Origin: an uncultured Selenomonadales bacterium | GTDB taxonomy: Bacteria > Bacillota_C > Negativicutes > Selenomonadales > Selenomonadaceae | DNA length: 6,340 bases | Direction of reading: 5' to 3' | Assembly: GCA_947302675.1 (NCBI GenBank) | Contig: CAMYWI010000087.1 | Location: forward strand, 1 to 6,340 | In this document: one piece after another, positions 5,239 to 6,340 of the stretch | Position numbering within the stretch: the first letter of the stretch is position 1 | Layout of the letters: every line of letters starts with the position of its first letter | Notes under the pieces: model-generated | The model's input: only the letters and a program-made list of their open reading frames with translations | Databases searched by the model: none | Told to the model about the DNA's origin: nothing | Position numbers and translations under genes: made by a program

Positions 5239-6340
5239 ATGGAGCACAGAAAAATTGTTGACGATTTATTTAACGCCTTCACGCTGATTGGGCGCGGCAA
5301 TTATGTTGCGATTTTCGACGCCAAAGAAAATTTGACGCGGTTCAGTCCCGCCGTTGTCGAGCTTTTAGATTTGGCGGGCGAATACGTTCCCGACGGCGAC
5401 ACGGTTTGGAGCGACCGTATTCACCCCGAAGACAAAAAACTCTACGCGCAGACGATGAAAAATTTGCTCAACGGCGAAGTCAAGAGCTACGATTTGAATT
5501 ATCGTATGCGGCTCAAGGACGGCTCCTATGCGAACATGCGCAACATTGGTTCGACGATTTTTGACGCCGACGGCAAGCCCGACATTATCGGCGGCATTAT
5601 CATTAACGAGGGCTTGATTGAGACGACTGACCTCGTGACGATGTTGCCGAATCAGTACGGCTTTTTCCGCGACCTCGCCGCCGTCATTGAGCTAAAGAAA
5701 AGTTGCGTGGCGGTGTTGTGCGGGATAAATCGCATGAACAACATTAACGAGGAGCACGGTTACACTTTTGGCAATTCGGTTTTGCAACAGGCGGGCTGGC
5801 TCCTTCAAGAGGCGGTCGGGCAGGAAGGCACGGTTTATCGTATGGAGGGCGCGAAGTTCGCCTTTATCAGCGAAAGTCTTTCGCCCGAAGAAGTAGCGAT
5901 TAAGTACGAGAAACTTCGCCGCGCCGCGCAGGCGGGTTTGCCCGTCGAAAATGTTCGCCAGGTCTTGTCGATTAACGGTGGCATGATTTACTTTGAAGGC
6001 GACACCGTTGACGAGCACACGATTTATTCCGCGCTGAACTTTGTTTATCACGAGTCGAAATATTATCACAACGGCAAGCTTGTCAACTACAACGGCGCGA
6101 TTGGCAAGAATACGCATGAGTCGTTGGAGTTGCTCGCGGAAGTGCGCGACGCCATTTTGCTTGATTGCGAGAACTTTTCTCTGCGCTATCAGCCGATTTT
6201 CGATTCCAAGACAGAGCGGCTGACTGCGATTGAGGCGTTGCTTTGTTGGCACAGCGAACGCTTTGGCGACGTGCCGCCGTCGGCTTATGTGCCGGTGATT
6301 GAGCGCGATTATTTATTCGAGGAGCTGGGCTATTGGATTT
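5239..6340 (+). CDS. PAS - degenerate GGDEF - EAL cyclic-di-GMP signalling protein (3' end outside window)
   Basis: The frame is open from the ATG at 5239 to the window end, 367 complete codons without a stop. No membrane helix or signal peptide is seen, so it is likely cytoplasmic. Residues about 15-125 are a PAS sensor of the PAS_3 type, with HPED at 62-65 and YRMRLKDGSY at 88-97. Residues about 132-255 have the GGDEF fold, but the signature reads EGAKF (203-207, after YRM), and the metal-binding Asp is G162 in GINRMNNINEEHG; it should not make cyclic-di-GMP. The EAL phosphodiesterase domain begins at about 300, with LRYQPIFD (315-322) and EALLCW (332-337). Here the Arg of the ExLxR motif, which contacts the substrate in known EAL enzymes, is Cys336. 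Most catalytic metal ligands lie beyond the window, so activity cannot be judged. It probably shared a transcript with the antiporter before the 186-base segment intervened; no convincing promoter is seen nearby. Confidence 0.88.
   Translation, partial: MEHRKIVDDLFNAFTLIGRGNYVAIFDAKENLTRFSPAVVELLDLAGEYVPDGDTVWSDRIHPEDKKLYAQTMKNLLNGEVKSYDLNYRMRLKDGSYANMRNIGSTIFDADGKPDIIGGIIINEGLIETTDLVTMLPNQYGFFRDLAAVIELKKSCVAVLCGINRMNNINEEHGYTFGNSVLQQAGWLLQEAVGQEGTVYRMEGAKFAFISESLSPEEVAIKYEKLRRAAQAGLPVENVRQVLSINGGMIYFEGDTVDEHTIYSALNFVYHESKYYHNGKLVNYNGAIGKNTHESLELLAEVRDAILLDCENFSLRYQPIFDSKTERLTAIEALLCWHSERFGDVPPSAYVPVIERDYLFEELGYWI

Noticed and set aside
5036..5239. 67-residue plus-strand reading frame through the intergenic segment
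   Set aside because: It has no ribosome binding site, runs through all five palindromes and a duplicated non-coding repeat, and its composition (Arg/Lys/Pro-rich, no domain) looks like translated repeat DNA.
5692..6252. 186-residue minus-strand reading frame opposite the EAL gene
   Set aside because: Shadow of the well-supported PAS-GGDEF-EAL frame; no ribosome binding site and no recognisable protein.

Overview
The window looks like a chromosomal segment from an anaerobic member of the Firmicutes, most likely a Negativicutes (Selenomonas-type) bacterium. This rests on strong GGAGG ribosome binding sites, sigma-70 promoters with extended -10 elements, a cmk-plsC gene pair, an NhaC-family antiporter, cyclic-di-GMP signalling genes, and a leftmost gene whose N-terminus resembles uncharacterised Selenomonadales proteins as I remember them. 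The taxonomic call is inference; no rRNA or marker protein is present.

Left part (1-1336, minus strand): cmk (cytidylate kinase) and plsC (1-acylglycerol-3-phosphate acyltransferase) overlap by one base (TAATG) and are probably translationally coupled. A third gene follows 25 bases after plsC and leaves the window after 28 codons. Centre (1337-3500): a compact divergent promoter region lies upstream of a 654-residue membrane diguanylate cyclase. That protein has an ECF-S-like multi-helix N-terminal domain, a predicted extracytoplasmic sensor loop and an intact GGDEF domain. Its gene ends in a hairpin terminator that overlaps the promoter of the next gene. Right part (3501-6340): an NhaC-family Na+/H+ antiporter is followed by a cytoplasmic PAS / degenerate GGDEF / EAL protein, cut off by the window end inside the EAL domain. 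The antiporter is thus flanked by a likely maker and a possible breaker or sensor of cyclic-di-GMP.

The most unusual stretch is the 223-base gap between the antiporter and the EAL gene. The last 16 bases around the antiporter stop codon (CCATTGACGTTTAAAA, 5002-5017) recur exactly at 5204-5219. The 186 bases between the copies are packed with five successive inverted repeats. Without this segment and one repeat copy, the antiporter stop would lie 21 bases before the EAL gene start, an ordinary operon junction. This suggests a small non-coding palindromic element that entered the operon at the 3' end of the antiporter gene.
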